Assembly: GCA_017402845.1 (NCBI GenBank)
Contig: JAFPLH010000021.1
Coordinates: forward strand, 1-54,261
DNA: 54,261 nucleotides
Direction of reading: 5' to 3'
Source: Clostridia bacterium
Lineage (GTDB): Bacteria > Bacillota > Clostridia > Oscillospirales > Acutalibacteraceae
Part shown: piece by piece, positions 35,286 to 43,478 of the stretch
Position numbering within the stretch: the first letter of the stretch is position 1
How the letters are laid out: the number at the start of each line of letters is the position of its first letter
Made by a program: the position numbers and the translations under genes
The notes under the pieces: generated by a model
What the model was told of the DNA's origin: nothing
Database searches by the model: none
Seen by the model: the letters and a program-made list of their open reading frames with translations, nothing else

Positions 35286-36605
35286 ATGAATAAGCTGTAT
35301 AAAATCATTAGTGTTTGCCTTTGTTCGGCAATGGTTCTGCCCGTGCTTTCGGCATGTGACAAACAATCTTCGGAAAATGGGGATAGCGACAATAATGACG
35401 TTTCTTCTGTTGCTGTTGTAAGTCATGTTACCGTAATAGATTCAAACGATATTCCTGCTAACGAAAGTCCGCTTGCTAAAGAGGAGTTCATTTTCGGTAA
35501 TGTATTCTTTAACAAGGCTGTAACAACAATCGAGCTTTCTGATACAGAAATTGATTCTCTTGCTCCGCTTTTAGAGTGTCCATATCTGGAAACATTAACG
35601 CTTACAGGTTGTAGAATAAATGATTACTCCGCACTTAATTCTTTGACGCAAATTAAAAACCTTACTCTTTCAGACTGTGGTTTTGATAATCTGAGTAATG
35701 TAAGCGATCTCATTCAGCTTAAATCACTTGATCTTTCTTACAATAATATTTCCGATATTATAAAGTTAAGCTCGCTTAAAAACCTGCAATCGCTTATGAT
35801 AACGGGCGGTGATGTAAAGTCGATAAGTCCTGTTAAGTATATGCGCAAGCTTCAGGTGCTTAAAGTAGACGCAAAAAGCTGTGACGATCTGTCGCCGCTT
35901 CACGATCTCAGAAAGATGAAGGATCTGTATATTTCAACCGACAAATGTTCTGATATCAGTTCGTTTGAGGAGCTTACCGATCTGAGAAATCTTGAGCTAA
36001 AAATGCCTAACCTTAAAGATATTTCGGTACTTGAGAATATGACGTATCTTAGTACCTTGAAGCTTTCGGGTTCAAAGATAGATACTGTACGTCCCATAAG
36101 AAATATTACAAATATTGTTGAGCTTGATTTGTCAAACACAAAAATTACAGAGGTTTATTTCTTGAAGCGTATGACGTTCCTTGAAAAGCTTGATGTAAGC
36201 GGCAACAAGATCACAGATTTTGAAAATCTTACTAACTGTACAGGATTAGTTTTTCTTGACGTTGCAGATACAGGCATAACAAAGTCTGAGTATGAAGACC
36301 TGTTTTATGCTTTGCCTGACGCTACTATCGTATATAAGCATGAAGAAGTTACCGGAGGACTTACTTCTGACAGCGAGAGCGAGGACAGCGAGAACGAAGA
36401 AGAAACCGACTCTGAAAACGAGTATGAGAATATTGACAGCCAAAGAGAAGAAACTTCATCACGTACAAGAGAGAACACAGGCAGTACAAACGGTTATTGG
36501 TTTGAAAATGACTACACAGGCGGATATTCTTTCTATTGTTATGATGACGGTGTTATTTACAATGACGGCGAGGGCGGTCATTACTATAACGGTGAGCCGG
36601 TATAA
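35286..36605 (+). CDS. Leucine-rich-repeat lipoprotein, internalin-like (second of a pair)
   Basis: A 439-residue lipoprotein with lipobox LSAC (Cys24). LRRs run from about residue 75 to 335 (LIQLKSLDLSYNNISDIIKL; NIVELDLSNTKITEVYFLK). The C-terminus is acidic (SDSESEDSENEEETDSENEYE) and ends in a Gly/Tyr-rich segment (DGEGGHYYNGEPV). GAGG is 7 bases before ATG 35286; the ATG at 35280 is too close to it. It has the same layout as the preceding gene and is probably a diverged duplicate in the same operon. Both acidic tails would hold the LRR head away from the membrane. Confidence 0.86.
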   Translation: MNKLYKIISVCLCSAMVLPVLSACDKQSSENGDSDNNDVSSVAVVSHVTVIDSNDIPANESPLAKEEFIFGNVFFNKAVTTIELSDTEIDSLAPLLECPYLETLTLTGCRINDYSALNSLTQIKNLTLSDCGFDNLSNVSDLIQLKSLDLSYNNISDIIKLSSLKNLQSLMITGGDVKSISPVKYMRKLQVLKVDAKSCDDLSPLHDLRKMKDLYISTDKCSDISSFEELTDLRNLELKMPNLKDISVLENMTYLSTLKLSGSKIDTVRPIRNITNIVELDLSNTKITEVYFLKRMTFLEKLDVSGNKITDFENLTNCTGLVFLDVADTGITKSEYEDLFYALPDATIVYKHEEVTGGLTSDSESEDSENEEETDSENEYENIDSQREETSSRTRENTGSTNGYWFENDYTGGYSFYCYDDGVIYNDGEGGHYYNGEPV

Positions 36606-37016
36606 GTTAGAAGTGTGTGTTGAAGGCTGAGCAAAAGGTAATGTTATTTTTGTATTATAGTTGTTAAGCTTTTTTGCGCCGCCTTGAAGCGGCGGGGAAG
36701 CTTTGATGTAAAACAGTACTAAGGGGCGTTTTCTGCCAAAATGCCCCTCTTTCAAAAACAGTCGTTTATACTGTTTTTGAAATTCACCCCTAAAAGGGCT
36801 GGAGTGTGGCTCCGGCGGCTAAGGGGGTGCGGTTCTCCGGTGGAGAACTTTGCGAAGCAGAAGCACCGACCGAGCCAGCAGGCGAGACTCGCTGCCCCTT
36901 AGAACCGTGCAAGCCTTTTGAAAAAGGCTTGAGCGAAAACTTAATTTTGTCTTTGTGCAGTTTGAATATGCAATAAAAGCTTGTTATACTCTATTGATAC
37001 CACTGAGAAAAAAATA
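36606..37016. other. GC-rich intergenic island with many hairpins
   Basis: No gene is called. The stretch from 36666 to 36930 is richer in GC than its surroundings and holds consecutive inverted repeats: GCCGC/GCGGC (about 36679), AGGGGCGTTTT/AAAATGCCCCT (36722-36748), CAAAAACAGT/ACTGTTTTTG (36753-36779), GTTCTCC/GGAGAAC (about 36833-36849), CTAAGGGG pairing with CCCCTTAG across about 80 bases, and CAAGCCTTTT/AAAAAGGCTTG (about 36908-36930). It could be a degenerate mobile-element remnant, a REP-type repeat cluster or a structured RNA. Confidence 0.55.
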
Positions 37017-37045
37017 AAGGGTACGATCTTTTCGGTCGTACCCTT
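37009..37045 (-). terminator. Terminator of the SdpR/SdpI-like operon
   Basis: A ten-pair stem AAGGGTACGA/TCGTACCCTT (37017-37045) is followed on the minus strand by TATTTTTTTC. Confidence 0.88.
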
Positions 37046-37061
37046 GTTATTTGTATAGTTA

Positions 37062-37733
37062 TTATTTATCTTTGTCTTTGTCTTTAAATTTTGATGTGTA
37101 TATAAGTCCTGATGTGATAACAACCAATATTACAGCCATAAGTACAAATAAACAGGGTACACCGGTTAAGAATATTGAAGCTATTATATTAACAAAACCG
37201 CCTGCTATAAAGCTTATACCTGCAAAACGCTGACTCTTTTTCCAAACGTCGTCATTTTTCATTGTTGTGGGTGTTCTGAAGCCTATATATGGATTTTTCT
37301 TTGCTTTTGGCATAAAGTTTCCTGATATTACCATTAATAAGCCGAACAATACAAGGGTAAGCTTTCCTATGTCTATCTTCATGGTATAGAGGTTTTGAAT
37401 GTTGTTTATCATTGCATACAAAACGTATATATTCATAACAAATAGTATCGACAATAAACATTCGCATACAATATACAGAAGTTTTTCGTTGTCGTTTTTG
37501 TTCTCTTTATTATTTGTACCGTATTTTGCTGAGAAAAGCATTCCTATACATATTATTACTGCCATAAGCGGTGCTAATAGTGATTCATATTTCTTTCCGA
37601 AGCGGTCTGCGTCACCATTTGCGCCCCAGTGAACAGGAACAGTATCAGGCATAAAGAAAAGTGCGGTTACAGACGTTACTATAAAGAATACCGTTATCGT
37701 TATTATGATGATCTTATGTGTCGTTGTTTTCAT
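37062..37733 (-). CDS. SdpI-family membrane protein (DUF1648-containing)
   Basis: A 223-residue protein with about six membrane helices. The N-terminal part has the DUF1648 signature PDTVPVHWGANGDADRFGKK. The rest resembles the SdpI repeat (GNFMPKAKKNPYIGFRTPTT, then VWKKSQRFAGISF). In B. subtilis, SdpI gives immunity to the SdpC toxin and also senses it by sequestering the repressor SdpR. ATG 37733 follows AAAGGAAG; the gene overlaps the repressor gene by 20 bases. No SdpC toxin or SdpAB maturation gene is present, so here it may only protect against foreign peptides or have another role. Confidence 0.87.
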   Translation of the reverse strand: MKTTTHKIIIITITVFFIVTSVTALFFMPDTVPVHWGANGDADRFGKKYESLLAPLMAVIICIGMLFSAKYGTNNKENKNDNEKLLYIVCECLLSILFVMNIYVLYAMINNIQNLYTMKIDIGKLTLVLFGLLMVISGNFMPKAKKNPYIGFRTPTTMKNDDVWKKSQRFAGISFIAGGFVNIIASIFLTGVPCLFVLMAVILVVITSGLIYTSKFKDKDKDK

Positions 37734-38001
37734 TGTGATCTTCCTTTCTAAGTGCGTCAAGCCAGATGATAAGCTCATCTAAAATGGTGAGATCAAGCTC
37801 ATAGTAGATGAAGTTTTTGCATTTGGTTTCGTATATGATCTCTGCCTGCTTTAGTTTCTTTAAGTGGTAAGACAATGCCTGCGGAGTCATATTCATTTCT
37901 TTTGCAAGATCTCCCGAAGAAATTTTGCCTTTCTTTAGTATCTCTATGATCCTTCTGCGTTCGTTGTCGGACAATGCCGAAAGAATTTGCTGTATCGCCA
38001 T
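37714..38001 (-). CDS. ArsR-family repressor, SdpR-like
   Basis: A 95-residue winged-helix protein (LSALSDNERRRIIEILKKG; MTPQALSYHLKKLKQAEII). The ArsR metal-binding CxC motif is absent, as in SdpR. ATG 38001 is preferred to GTG 38010 because AGAGGTG is directly before the GTG. It is the first gene of the operon with the SdpI-like gene, and its promoter is covered by two strong palindromes, so autorepression is likely. Release of repression through the membrane partner would follow the Sdp model, but that is inference. Confidence 0.88.
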   Translation of the reverse strand: MAIQQILSALSDNERRRIIEILKKGKISSGDLAKEMNMTPQALSYHLKKLKQAEIIYETKCKNFIYYELDLTILDELIIWLDALRKEDHNENNDT

Positions 38002-38016
38002 CGGGTTCACCTCTGA

Positions 38017-38044
38017 ATCTATTTAAAATAATCTTTAAATAGAT
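38017..38044. promoter_or_regulatory. Operator palindrome 1 (SdpR-like)
   Basis: The perfect 11-base arms ATCTATTTAAA and TTTAAATAGAT are separated by 6 bases. They lie over the transcription start and touch the -10 element of the repressor promoter. Confidence 0.75.
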
Positions 38045-38072
38045 TATAGCATGCGTATTCTGAACTGTCAAT
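38044..38072 (-). promoter_or_regulatory. Consensus promoter of the SdpR/SdpI-like operon
   Basis: On the minus strand, TTGACA (38072-38067), 17 bases, TATAAT (38049-38044), a perfect match. Confidence 0.85.
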
Positions 38073-38075
38073 AAG

Positions 38076-38097
38076 TATTTAAAAAAATTTTTAAATA
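38076..38097. promoter_or_regulatory. Operator palindrome 2 (SdpR-like)
   Basis: The arms TATTTAAAAA/TTTTTAAATA with an AA centre share the TATTTAAA half-site with palindrome 1. It lies just upstream of the -35 element and 65 bases before the divergent gene at 38163, so it could influence both directions. Confidence 0.65.
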
Positions 38098-38162
38098 GAT
38101 TTTTGCATAATAGTATACATTTTATTAAAGCTTTGAATTGGTTTTTAAGGAGGTGAAAATAT

Positions 38163-38726
38163 ATGATAACAGTAAGCAGAAGAAACATTTTTATTCCGCA
38201 GGAAGAAAGGGTGATCGGCTTTTACGGCGACAGCAAGGTAAATACAGTTAGTTTTGATATTCAGGATCCGAGCGCAGATAATTATACTTACGTTTTGTAC
38301 ATAGAGTTTGAGGACGGCAGAACAAACTCTGTTTTGCTTGAAAGAGAAAACAACTTGTGTATGTGGCAGATAAAAGCAGAGCATATTTTCTCGTCGGGTA
38401 TCGCATTTATACAGATAAAAGCAATATCTGAAAATGACGAGATATGGCACAGCCCGAAAGCGACGGTAGAGATTTTCGAGTCGATAGAAGAATTGTCGGG
38501 GCAGTATTCGCCTACGGTGCTTCAGCAGCTTGACGATAAGATAAACGAAGTCAATGTATATGCCGATACATACATAACAAATATCACTCAGCAGATAGTC
38601 GATCAGATAGATACGCAGAATTTTGTCACGCAGCAGCAAGCCCATGATATGATAAGTGAAAGTATCGATGAGCTTGTATTACCGCTAAACAGAAGGCTTG
38701 ACGGTGAGAATCCGGTCACAGAATGA
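38163..38726 (+). CDS. Orphan phage-baseplate-like protein
   Basis: A 187-residue protein. The first 105 residues are a beta-rich domain (FIPQEERVIGFYGDSKVNTV; VLYIEFEDGRTNSVLLERE; AFIQIKAISENDEIWHSPKA) that resembles the N-terminal domain of phage baseplate upper proteins and other tail-associated modules. The rest (about 110-187) is helical and likely coiled coil (LDDKINEVNVYADTYITNIT). AAGGAGGTG gives a strong ribosome site. No other phage gene is near. It could be a prophage relic or a captured domain now used in the host. It has no signal peptide. Confidence 0.6.
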   Translation: MITVSRRNIFIPQEERVIGFYGDSKVNTVSFDIQDPSADNYTYVLYIEFEDGRTNSVLLERENNLCMWQIKAEHIFSSGIAFIQIKAISENDEIWHSPKATVEIFESIEELSGQYSPTVLQQLDDKINEVNVYADTYITNITQQIVDQIDTQNFVTQQQAHDMISESIDELVLPLNRRLDGENPVTE

Positions 38727-38757
38727 TCTGTACCCTTTAAAAATATAAATAACGGCT

Positions 38758-38786
38758 TTTACAAAGTGCCTCTTTTGGTGTATAAT
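38758..38786 (+). promoter_or_regulatory. Promoter of the ECF S-component gene
   Basis: TTTACA, 17 bases, TATAAT, 22 bases before the start codon. The short leader excludes a typical vitamin riboswitch. Confidence 0.7.
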
Positions 38787-38808
38787 ACAGCCAGAAGAGG
38801 TGTTTTTT

Positions 38809-39402
38809 ATGAAATTGAAAGAGAAAAAATTTTTAAATTATGTATTTGCAGCCGTAATGGCAGCTATGATCTTTGTATCTACTTATTTTTTGAAGATACC
38901 CGTGTCTACTCCTGCCGGACAGACAATGCTTAAAGTCAGCAATATTCTTGTACTTCTTGCAGGAATGCTTTTTGGCGGAGTTTTCGGCGGTCTTGCCGGC
39001 GGAATAGGAAACGGACTTTATGATCTGTTTGATCCGGTGTATATTACAAGTGCGCCGCTTACATTTATAAAGTTCTTTCTTATGGCTTTTGTATGCGGCG
39101 CTATTTCAAATTCGGGTGGGGCAAAGGCGACTTCTACAAAAAGAAATCTTATTGCAGCAGTAAGCGGCGCATTAACATATTGGACGCTTTATATTGCTGA
39201 GAGTATCATTAAGCTTATGCTTGAAGGCAGCGCATTTGCACCGGCTGTAAGCGCAGTTGTACCGAAAATGATTACTTCGGGTATTAATCAGACGGTCGCT
39301 GTAATTGGTGCAATGCTTTTGATAGTACCGCTGAATAAAGCGCTTAAAAAGTTTTTGCCTAAGTTTTCCACGGAAACAAAAGAAGATGTTGAAAAACAGT
39401 AA
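38809..39402 (+). CDS. ECF transporter S component, substrate unknown
   Basis: A 197-residue membrane protein with about six helices. The pattern fits substrate-binding (S) components of energy-coupling-factor transporters: a long first helix, then GMLFGGVFGGLAGGIGNGLYDLF and a SAPLTFIKFF loop. S components bind vitamins or related small molecules and share a common EcfAA'T module, which is not encoded nearby. AGAGGTG is 8 bases before ATG 38809. A terminator follows, so it is a single-gene unit. Confidence 0.83.
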   Translation: MKLKEKKFLNYVFAAVMAAMIFVSTYFLKIPVSTPAGQTMLKVSNILVLLAGMLFGGVFGGLAGGIGNGLYDLFDPVYITSAPLTFIKFFLMAFVCGAISNSGGAKATSTKRNLIAAVSGALTYWTLYIAESIIKLMLEGSAFAPAVSAVVPKMITSGINQTVAVIGAMLLIVPLNKALKKFLPKFSTETKEDVEKQ

Positions 39403-39429
39403 CAAGTGAATATTTCTCAAATGGGAAAG

Positions 39430-39460
39430 CCGGTCTGTTTATCAGATCGGTTTTTCTTTT
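39430..39460 (+). terminator. Terminator of the ECF S-component gene
   Basis: The stem CCGGTCTG/CAGATCGG (one G-U pair) is followed by TTTTTCTTTT. Confidence 0.85.
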
Positions 39461-39546
39461 CATATACATCTTATGTATAAATAATGCACAAAATATCAGT
39501 TAAATTTTCATTATAAAATGTTAATGCAATATATCAGGAAATTTAG

Positions 39547-39552
39547 TATAAT
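39547..39552 (+). promoter_or_regulatory. Likely -10 element of the amylase 1 promoter
   Basis: TATAAT lies 57 bases before the start codon, but the -35 region (ATGCAA at 17-base spacing) is poor. This suggests an activator or an alternative sigma factor is needed. Confidence 0.45.
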
Positions 39553-39608
39553 AAGTATGTATATATGGGGCGGTCATACGCCCGAATCATAAATATAAGG
39601 AGGATATT

Positions 39609-42551
39609 ATGGGTAAAAAATTACTTAGCGCAATCCTTAGTCTGGCGCTTCTTGCGTCCGGTATGTCTGCAATGGGCATGAGCGCCGCCGCAGAAGATAA
39701 TATTGCCGAGGACTATGGTCTTGCGGAAAAAACTTCCGAGGGCGTTATACTTCACGCTTTCAACTGGTCGTATCAAACGATCAAAGAGAATTTGCCGGCA
39801 ATAGCCGAGGCAGGTTATACCGCTGTGCAGACTTCTCCCGTTCAGCAGCCAAAAAACTACTGCGACTCAAAAGACACCGCCGGTCAATGGTGGAAGCTCT
39901 ATCAGCCGCTTAGCTTCTCGGTTGCAAAGGAAAGCTGGCTCGGTACTAAAGAAGATCTCACAGACCTTTGTGCCAAAGCTGATACATTCGGTATCAAGAT
40001 CATCTGTGATATCGTATCAAACCATATGGCAAACAACGAGGCCGGCGATCCATACACATACTATACAGGTATTGCAGACTATGAACCGGAAATATATGCA
40101 AATACCGACAAGTATTTCCACCAGCTCAAAAAGAAGGTTGACGATTCAAAGGTCGAGTATATAGTTCAAGGTACATTGGACGGTGTTCCCGATCTGAATA
40201 CCGGTGATGAATACATTCAGGGCAGAGTTATCAGCTTGCTTGAAGAATGTATAGACTGTGGTGTTGACGGATTCCGTTTTGACGCAGCTAAGCATATCGA
40301 AACACCGGCAGACGGTGAGTTTGCGTCGGATTTCTGGCCTAATGTAGTTAATACCGCAACTGATTACGCAAAAGAAAAGGGCGTTGATCTTTTCTGCTAC
40401 GGTGAAGTTCTTAATACTCCCGGTACGGGCAGAAGTATTACAGATTATACAAAATATCTCAACATCACAGATAACGTAACGGGTGACGCTACTCTTGTAC
40501 AGATAGTTAAAAAGGACGCAGCAAAAGTTGTTAGAGCGCAGCAGTACCACTATGACGACGCACATTCAAACTATGTTCTCTGGGCTGAATCGCATGATAC
40601 TTATATGGGACAGTCGGGTTCTGCCGGACTTTCAAATACAGCAGATGTTTCTGATGACGATATCGCTAAAGCATGGGCGATAGTTGCTTCAAGAAGTGAA
40701 TCACAGGCTTTGTATTTTGCACGTCCTAATGTTATTATGGGATATGCAGGCAGTTCAGCTTGGAAAAATACCGTAGTAACAGAAGTAAACCGTTTCCATA
40801 ATAAGTTTATCGGTGTTGCTGATGAGATATATAATGACGGTGATGTTGTTGCTGTACAGAGAGGCGACAGCGGTATCGTACTTGTAAATATTGGCGGTAC
40901 ATCTGATATACAGGTAGCTGCTAACGGTATGAAAGACGGCGAGTATAAAGACGCAATAACAGGCAATACATTTACCGTTTCGGCAGGCACTATTTCCGGT
41001 ACGGTAGGTTCAAGCGGTGTTGCAGTTGTTTATGCAGACGCTTCAACTAATCCGAGAACTATTTTCTCAAAAGAAGATACTTCCTTTAAGACTAATACTC
41101 TTAATGTAACTCTTACTCTTGAAAACGCAACAAGCGGTACATATTCGGTTGATAACGGTACTCCGGTAGAATTCACCGATACAGCAACAGTTACGATAGG
41201 CGAAAACGCAAAGCCGGGCGATGTTATCACTATTACAGCAACAGCCACAGACGGCAAAAAAACTACAACTGAATCGCATAAGTATACAAAAGAGGCAGGC
41301 AGCGGCACCGGCGTATTCGTATACTTCGATAATACGACAAGAAACTTCAAAGATGTTTGCGTTTATGCGTTCTATGAGAGATTTGACGACGACGGCAATT
41401 TGTACGATTCCTTCAGCAACGGCGCTTGGCCCGGTCTTGTAATGGATTTTGACGAAGAAAAGAACCTTTATTTCTATGAGCTTCCGCCACAGCTTGAAGT
41501 GGGCGAGGCAAGAGTAATATTCAGCGACGGCGGCGCACATCAGACTTCACAAAAGGGACATCTCGTTGAGTATGACAGCATGATCTATCGCAACAACAAG
41601 TGGCAGAGATATATGCCTGACGGTGTTGTGCTTGTATACGGTGATGTAAACAACGACGGCAAGATTCAGAGTAAGGATTCTTTGCTTGTACTCAGAAACT
41701 CGATAAATCTTGAAAAGTTCACAGATGAGCAGATAGCTCAGGCAGACGTTGACTTGAACGGCAAAGTTCAAAGTAAAGACGCACTTGCTATTTTGCAGTA
41801 TACTTTGTCGCTCGGTTCAAACGCACTTATCGGAACAGAGTTTGTTTACGGCGGAGAAAGCTCTGATACAGACGATACCGACAGCGATATTCCGAGAACA
41901 GGAAAAATATTCTATGCTGTTGACGACTGCGGCTGGATCTTCGATTACGGCGCAAAGCTCTGGCTTGTAAACAACGATACTCAGGCAGCGCTTGAAATGA
42001 CAAAGGAATCTCCGGAAGATGATAACTCTAAGTATAGCTTTATTGATCTGCCTAAGGGCTGGACAAATCTTTCGATTTACAGAACAGATCCTTATGAAAC
42101 AGATGTAACCAAGGCTTACAACAAGTGGAACTGCGGAGCAATTTCAGATGCTTACAACGCTTACAAAATGACAGGCGACGGAAAAGGCTCATATTTTGTG
42201 TATGATCCTAACGTAACAGGCGCTGTTATGCCGAGAACTATTTACTTTGATAATTCTCAGACAGAGTGGGAAACAGTATACATTCACGGCTGGGGTTCAA
42301 CAGGTCTTAACAATGCTTTTATTGAGCTTGAGCCCGTTGCCGGTGCAGACAACATTTATTCCTTTACATTTGCTGATGATGTAGAGGCAGGAACTGCTTG
42401 CTTCTTATTCACAGCAGGTCCGGAAATAATGGGCAAGAAGGGCAATTGCACAATTAACTCTGCCGGTGAAGAAGGCAAAGACTTCTATGTTCCGACAGAT
42501 TGGAACTCCGAGAAAAAGTGGGAGTATAAGTGGGAAGTTTACGGAAAATAA
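39609..42551 (+). CDS. Secreted GH13 alpha-amylase with CBM26-like modules and an internal dockerin
   Basis: A 980-residue enzyme that cuts alpha-1,4 bonds in starch outside the cell. Signal peptide about 1-30. GH13 catalytic barrel about 45-400, with conserved regions DIVSNHM, GFRFDAAKH (nucleophile Asp225), YGEVL (acid/base Glu266) and ESHDT (Asp330). Domain C is about 405-478, a beta domain with starch-active look 490-565, and CBM26-like 1 at 567-665 (VFVYFDNTTRNFKDVCVYAF). The dockerin is at 677-738 (YGDVNNDGKIQSKDS; ADVDLNGKVQSKDA). An unassigned module follows at 755-870, then CBM26-like 2 at 876-980 (TIYFDNSQTEWETVYIHGW). A dockerin inside the chain is unusual, as it normally ends the protein. 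AAGGAGGAT precedes the ATG. The pattern fits the R. bromii amylosome; I cannot match it to a numbered Amy protein. Confidence 0.93.
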   Translation: MGKKLLSAILSLALLASGMSAMGMSAAAEDNIAEDYGLAEKTSEGVILHAFNWSYQTIKENLPAIAEAGYTAVQTSPVQQPKNYCDSKDTAGQWWKLYQPLSFSVAKESWLGTKEDLTDLCAKADTFGIKIICDIVSNHMANNEAGDPYTYYTGIADYEPEIYANTDKYFHQLKKKVDDSKVEYIVQGTLDGVPDLNTGDEYIQGRVISLLEECIDCGVDGFRFDAAKHIETPADGEFASDFWPNVVNTATDYAKEKGVDLFCYGEVLNTPGTGRSITDYTKYLNITDNVTGDATLVQIVKKDAAKVVRAQQYHYDDAHSNYVLWAESHDTYMGQSGSAGLSNTADVSDDDIAKAWAIVASRSESQALYFARPNVIMGYAGSSAWKNTVVTEVNRFHNKFIGVADEIYNDGDVVAVQRGDSGIVLVNIGGTSDIQVAANGMKDGEYKDAITGNTFTVSAGTISGTVGSSGVAVVYADASTNPRTIFSKEDTSFKTNTLNVTLTLENATSGTYSVDNGTPVEFTDTATVTIGENAKPGDVITITATATDGKKTTTESHKYTKEAGSGTGVFVYFDNTTRNFKDVCVYAFYERFDDDGNLYDSFSNGAWPGLVMDFDEEKNLYFYELPPQLEVGEARVIFSDGGAHQTSQKGHLVEYDSMIYRNNKWQRYMPDGVVLVYGDVNNDGKIQSKDSLLVLRNSINLEKFTDEQIAQADVDLNGKVQSKDALAILQYTLSLGSNALIGTEFVYGGESSDTDDTDSDIPRTGKIFYAVDDCGWIFDYGAKLWLVNNDTQAALEMTKESPEDDNSKYSFIDLPKGWTNLSIYRTDPYETDVTKAYNKWNCGAISDAYNAYKMTGDGKGSYFVYDPNVTGAVMPRTIYFDNSQTEWETVYIHGWGSTGLNNAFIELEPVAGADNIYSFTFADDVEAGTACFLFTAGPEIMGKKGNCTINSAGEEGKDFYVPTDWNSEKKWEYKWEVYGK

Positions 42552-42584
42552 TCACATAAAAAGTCCGTATTGACAAATAGGAAA

Positions 42585-42617
42585 GAGGCAGCTATTTTTC
42601 GTAGCTGCCTCGTATTT
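42585..42617. terminator. Convergent terminator between amylase 1 and the CmpB-like gene
   Basis: The ten-pair stem GAGGCAGCTA/TAGCTGCCTC is followed on the plus strand by GTATTTTTATTT. It lies between convergent genes; it is strong for the plus strand and weaker for the minus strand. Confidence 0.82.
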
Positions 42618-43442
42618 TTATTTCTTGAAAATATGTTTGTATTTACCTTTTCCGATATTAGGAAAGGCTTTGCGTATATGCACGCTGTATTTTTCTGCTT
42701 CTGACATATTCTCTTTTAACTTTTCGAGAAGTTCTTCTGCTTCTGCACGCTTTTCGGAAATGTTTGCTTTCAGCTTGGTTTCTTTTTCTTCAAAGCAATC
42801 TTTAAGCTCATCGCTTCTTTCGATAATATCAAGAGTTTTGCCGCTTAAATTTGTGCCGATAGATATTGAAAGCTTGCTGAGCGCTTTTTCAATTTCTTGT
42901 GTAGCAAGCAAATGCTTTCTGATTTTCATAAGGTTTATCAGAGTTATTGTAACATCAGAAAACAGTGCCGTATAAAGCAATATGAGAATTATAACACCTA
43001 TCCTCATAGGCAGCAGGTGAATTGCAGTCATTATAGTAGGGTGTATAACATTTATCACCAATACGCAAGCGCCGCCCCACAGCAGAGAAAACCTTAAGCA
43101 TATATATCCCTTAATGTTGAAGGGTTCGTTTGAATAATCCCACCATTTTTCATGGAAAAACTTTTCGAGCAGAAATCCGCCGAAAAATTCTATCATAGAA
43201 GTGAATACCGCCGACAAAACAAACAGCAAAGCCCATTGATCTTTGACTGGCTCTAAAAACAAAAGCACAGACAGAACACCGAATCCATAAATGGGGCATA
43301 CAGGGCCGATATCAAATCCACGGTTGATGAATTTACCGTGTACAGACGCAGCATATACGACTTCTGTACACCAGCCTATAAAGCTGTATATTATAAATAT
43401 GTACATTGTTTCATACAATGTATAGTTTTCAAAATACTGCAT
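42618..43442 (-). CDS. CmpB-like putative ABC-type membrane protein (PF06541 family)
   Basis: A 274-residue protein. The N-terminal 165 residues hold about five helices with the family hallmarks YSFIGWCTEVVYA, KFINRGFDIGPVCPIYGFG and WWDYSNEPFNIKGYICLRFSL (cited in parts: WWDYS, NIKGYICL). The last 110 residues are cytoplasmic and charged, with a coiled coil (KANISEKRAEAEELLEKLK). The family is annotated as a putative ABC permease, but no ATPase is nearby and the true function is unknown. It lies 36 bases after the DtxR-like gene and may be controlled with it. Confidence 0.8.
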   Translation of the reverse strand: MQYFENYTLYETMYIFIIYSFIGWCTEVVYAASVHGKFINRGFDIGPVCPIYGFGVLSVLLFLEPVKDQWALLFVLSAVFTSMIEFFGGFLLEKFFHEKWWDYSNEPFNIKGYICLRFSLLWGGACVLVINVIHPTIMTAIHLLPMRIGVIILILLYTALFSDVTITLINLMKIRKHLLATQEIEKALSKLSISIGTNLSGKTLDIIERSDELKDCFEEKETKLKANISEKRAEAEELLEKLKENMSEAEKYSVHIRKAFPNIGKGKYKHIFKK

Positions 43443-43478
43443 AGTTTAGTTATTCCTTAACAACTGCCTATTAATTAT

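Noticed and set aside
34300..36250. Regular short repeats that could suggest a CRISPR or satellite array
   Set aside because: They are the coding periodicity of leucine-rich repeats; DNA units are not identical and no spacers exist.
38163..38726. A prophage at the baseplate-like gene
   Set aside because: No integrase, capsid, tail or lysis genes and no attachment repeats are seen on either side.
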